Of a stretch of DNA of 64,000 bases, positions 63,548 to 64,000 are shown in pieces. The translations under genes were made by a program, and so were the position numbers. The notes beneath the pieces are model-generated. The model ran no database searches and had not been told where the DNA came from. It saw nothing but the letters and a program-made list of their open reading frames with translations. The DNA is from Enoplosus armatus (taxonomy: Eukaryota; Chordata; Actinopteri; Centrarchiformes; Enoplosidae). The DNA is taken from the NCBI RefSeq assembly GCF_043641665.1, contig NC_092180.1:13447891-13511890 (forward strand). Reading direction: 5' to 3'. Every line of letters begins with the position of its first letter. Position 1 is the stretch's first letter.

Positions 63548-64000
63548 AAATCTATTGACACTATTTGACATTATACTAAAAGTTTTAAGTGATTGAGAAT
63601 CTGTGTATACTAGCTTCAAGTGCTTCAATCCCAGAGCTGGAGGTGTAGGCAGGGTATATCTCAGTAAGGGCGAATGTGATCAAGACCTCACATTTTGGTA
63701 CAAATCCAAACAAGCATGTGGAGAATGACTGCAGAGAGCATAGCTGATATAAACCACCCTGTAGAGCCGTGGTGGTCCTCTCTCGCTTGACCACAGCTGC
63801 ATCTTCGAATACAGATTTTTTGGAAGGAATTAAAAATATGAGGTGTGATTTATGACACTCTTGTGTTTCTCTAAATAATATCGTAAATGAACAGAATGTC
63901 CATTTTGTGTGGGTGTGATGTCATCCACACAATGACAGACATGAGTGTGAATGAGTCAGTTCAGTTTGAATGGCCATGACTAGTGAAAATGAGTCTAACA

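Larger units (their letters stand above)
63126..64000 (+). other. Probable intron 1 of the unidentified gene
   Basis: No further exon is seen before the window ends. It holds a C16 run and a CTAT tetranucleotide repeat. Confidence 0.5.

Overview
The window is nuclear DNA of a ray-finned fish, most likely a percomorph teleost. It has spliced vertebrate genes with GT-AG introns, many (CA)n/(GT)n tracts, tRNA-derived SINE relics and other dispersed repeats of teleost type. The gene order PDE3B(-) / PSMA1 relic(+) / COPB1(+) / RRAS2(+) matches, in order and relative orientation, the human 11p15.2 block PDE3B-PSMA1-COPB1-RRAS2. All identifications were made by reading translations and recalling family sequences; no search was run.

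Layout. 1-15,619: large first intron of PDE3B (minus strand), no exon seen. 15,620-16,507: PDE3B exon 1, encoding the membrane-anchoring N-terminus of this cAMP/cGMP phosphodiesterase. 16,508-18,532: intergenic, with a CpG-containing patch at 17.15-17.46 kb that may be a dead promoter. 18,533-19,434, possibly to 19,844: decayed exons of PSMA1 (20S proteasome subunit alpha-6), left exactly where the working gene sits in other vertebrates. 20,280-20,460: probable COPB1 promoter and first non-coding exon. 22,310-29,567: complete COPB1 (coatomer beta) coding sequence in 21 coding exons, 953 residues. 29.6-32.65 kb: COPB1 3' UTR and intergenic DNA with a CTCF-like site. 33,018-58,715: complete RRAS2 (TC21 small GTPase) in six coding exons, 202 residues, with a 21-kb first intron full of microsatellites and old repeats. 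58.7-61.4 kb: RRAS2 3' UTR region. 63,070-63,125: a probable first coding exon of an unidentified plus-strand gene that continues out of the window.

The genes do not form one pathway. COPB1 acts in Golgi-to-ER COPI transport, RRAS2 in Ras-type signalling at membranes, and PDE3B in cyclic-nucleotide breakdown at the ER. What holds them together is conserved vertebrate synteny. I see no operon, phage, CRISPR array or novel multi-gene system. The most notable observation is the PSMA1 relic in situ. It implies that this chromosome copy lost its proteasome gene, presumably tolerated because another functional copy exists elsewhere, for example a duplicate from the teleost genome duplication. Next in interest are a nested transposon insertion at 43.2-43.8 kb, an RRAS2 CAAX box reading C-V-I-V, and a UPR-type element in the COPB1 promoter region.
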